Of a stretch of 16,000 bases of DNA, positions 14,745 to 16,000 are shown piece by piece. A program made the translations under genes and the position numbers. The notes below the pieces were generated by a model. That model was not told the origin of the DNA. It did no database searches and saw only the letters and a list, made by a program, of their open reading frames with translations. How positions within the stretch are numbered: the first letter of the stretch is position 1; the number at the start of each line of letters is the position of its first letter. The stretch covers positions 1 to 16,000 of the forward strand of contig NZ_LLZI01000028.1 in NCBI RefSeq assembly GCF_001509485.1, read 5' to 3'. This DNA is from Streptomyces sp. NRRL F-4489 (GTDB taxonomy: Bacteria > Actinomycetota > Actinomycetes > Streptomycetales > Streptomycetaceae).

Positions 14745-16000
14745 ATGTTTGCGTCGACGTCCGGAGGGCGGCCCGGGGCCGCGGGCCGGCTGCGGCGGGC
14801 CGCGGTGCGGAGCGTGTCCGGGCTGCCCCGGCAGTTCTGGTGGCTGTGGACCAGCACGCTGATCAACCGGCTGGGCTCGTTCGTGGCCACCTTCCTCGCC
14901 CTCTACCTCACCGTGGAGCGCGGGTACTCGGCGTCGTACGCGGGCCTGGTCGGGGCGCTGTACGGGCTGGGCGGGGTGGTCTCGTCGGTCGGCGGCGGGG
15001 TGCTCGCCGACCGGCTCGGGCGGCGACCGACGCTGCTGATCTCGCAGCTGTCGACGGCGGCGTCGGTGGCGCTGCTGGGCTTCATGACCGATCCGGTGGC
15101 GATCGCGGCGGTGGCCTGCCTGGTCGGGATGGCGAGCAACGCCTCGCGGCCCGCCGTGCAGGCGATGATGGCCGATATCGTCGCGCCGGAGGACCGCGTC
15201 CGGGCCTTCTCGCTCAACTACTGGGCGATCAACCTCGGTTTCGCGGTCTCCTCGACGGCCGCCGGGCTGATCGCCCAACACGGCTATCTGGCGCTCTTCC
15301 TGGGCGAGGCCGCGCTCGTTCTGGCCTGCGCGGTGGTGGTCTTCGTCAAACTGCCGGAGTCGCGCCCCCAGGAGGCGGGCGGGCCCGGGGACGCGCCGGC
15401 GGACGCGGCCGGGGGCGGGAACGGGGGCGGCCCGGAGCGGGTCTCGATGCTGACGGTGCTGCGCGACGGCCGTTTCATGACCGTCGTCGGGCTGAATCTG
15501 CTGCTGGCGCTGATCTTCCAGCAGGCGTACGTCTCGATGCCGGTGGCGATGGGCCGGGACGGCTTCTCCAGCGCGGACTTCGGGGCGGTCATCGCGGTCA
15601 ACGGGGTGCTGATCGTGCTGCTCCAGATCCCGGTCACCCGGTTCATCGAGCACCGCAGCCCGGCGCTGCTGCTGATCGGTTCGGCGCTGCTGGCGGGCTA
15701 CGGCTTCGGGCTGACGGCGCTGGCCGGGTCGGTCGCCCTGTACGCGGTCGCGGTCGCCGTCTGGACGCTCGGCGAGATCATCAACTCCCCCACCCAGATG
15801 GGGCTGGTGGTGCGGCTGTCCCCGGTGCACGGACGCGGGCGCTACCAGGGCATGTACGCCCTCTCCTGGTCGGTCGCCTCGCTGACCGCCCCGCTGCTGG
15901 GCGGCACGGTCATCGACCACTACGGCGCCAACGCGCTGTGGGCCGGCTGCGCGGCGGTCGGCACGGTGGCGGCGGTGGGGTACGGGGTGCTGCTGCGGCG
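14745..16000 (+). CDS. MFS transporter, 3' end beyond the window
   Basis: 418 codons are visible and no stop is reached. A basic N-terminus (1-30) is followed by hydrophobic helices of a major facilitator. The loop 2-3 motif GGVLADRLGRRP at 84-95 (motif A, with D89 and R93/R94) marks a proton-driven transporter of the drug-efflux type. A Gly/Ala/Pro-rich cytoplasmic loop (about 205-240, after VKLPESRPQEAG) separates the two six-helix halves. About eleven membrane segments are visible, so only the end is missing. The substrate is unknown. ATG 14745 has GGGGGGAG 8 nt upstream; GTG 14724 is in frame but lacks a ribosome binding site. It is divergent from gpmA. Confidence 0.9.
   Translation, partial: MFASTSGGRPGAAGRLRRAAVRSVSGLPRQFWWLWTSTLINRLGSFVATFLALYLTVERGYSASYAGLVGALYGLGGVVSSVGGGVLADRLGRRPTLLISQLSTAASVALLGFMTDPVAIAAVACLVGMASNASRPAVQAMMADIVAPEDRVRAFSLNYWAINLGFAVSSTAAGLIAQHGYLALFLGEAALVLACAVVVFVKLPESRPQEAGGPGDAPADAAGGGNGGGPERVSMLTVLRDGRFMTVVGLNLLLALIFQQAYVSMPVAMGRDGFSSADFGAVIAVNGVLIVLLQIPVTRFIEHRSPALLLIGSALLAGYGFGLTALAGSVALYAVAVAVWTLGEIINSPTQMGLVVRLSPVHGRGRYQGMYALSWSVASLTAPLLGGTVIDHYGANALWAGCAAVGTVAAVGYGVLLR

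Noticed and set aside
13413..15920. A continuous minus-strand open frame of 835 codons across gpmA and opposite the MFS gene
   Set aside because: It is out of frame with gpmA and antisense to the transporter. The product is Arg/Pro/His/Gln-rich low-complexity sequence typical of shadow frames in high-GC DNA.

Overview
The window is high-GC actinobacterial chromosome, almost certainly Streptomyces. Wobble positions are nearly all G or C, GTG starts are common, and both the protein sequences and the gene sets (carD-ispD-ispF, and phoR-phoP divergent from phoU) are those of streptomycetes. It reads as core chromosome. I see no insertion sequence, integrase, prophage, CRISPR array, rRNA or tRNA.

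Layout, left to right. (1) 1-1464: a strong hairpin ending an unseen upstream gene, a small exported protein of unknown function (286-705, +) and a sugar-1-phosphate nucleotidyltransferase (736-1464, +). (2) 1683-5946, all on the minus strand: a DoxX-family membrane protein with long disordered arms, a SpoU-family 23S rRNA 2'-O-methyltransferase (rlmB-like) and cysteinyl-tRNA synthetase (cysS). (3) 6057-8808, minus: an F420-dependent PPOX-type enzyme, then ispF and ispD (overlapping, MEP isoprenoid pathway) and carD. (4) 8809-9591: about 780 bp without a convincing gene, holding the carD promoter, a perfect 14-bp inverted repeat and 11-bp-spaced direct repeats. (5) 9592-10191, +: a DUF461/PCuAC-like lipoprotein. 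(6) 10339-13349: the phosphate two-component system phoR-phoP (minus) divergent from phoU (+), with two PHO-box-like direct-repeat pairs between them. (7) 13428-13586, +: a 52-residue Cys-rich metallothionein-like peptide, followed by a 20-bp-stem terminator shared with convergent gpmA (13721-14485, minus). (8) 14745 to the window end, +: a partial MFS transporter with three tandem 22-bp repeats in its leader.

How the genes fit together: PhoR senses phosphate status and activates PhoP, PhoU modulates the response, and the metallothionein-like gene sits directly behind phoU. CarD stabilises RNA polymerase open complexes and shares its orientation with ispD-ispF. rlmB and cysS are translation housekeeping genes. 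Terminator-like hairpins separate most transcription units.

The best leads for follow-up are the small Cys-rich peptide, the PHO-box arrangement, a recurring leaderless-promoter signature (TANNNT 6-7 nt before the start codon) at five genes, the structured carD/lipoprotein spacer and the 22-bp tandem repeats. I did not find a clearly new multi-gene system.
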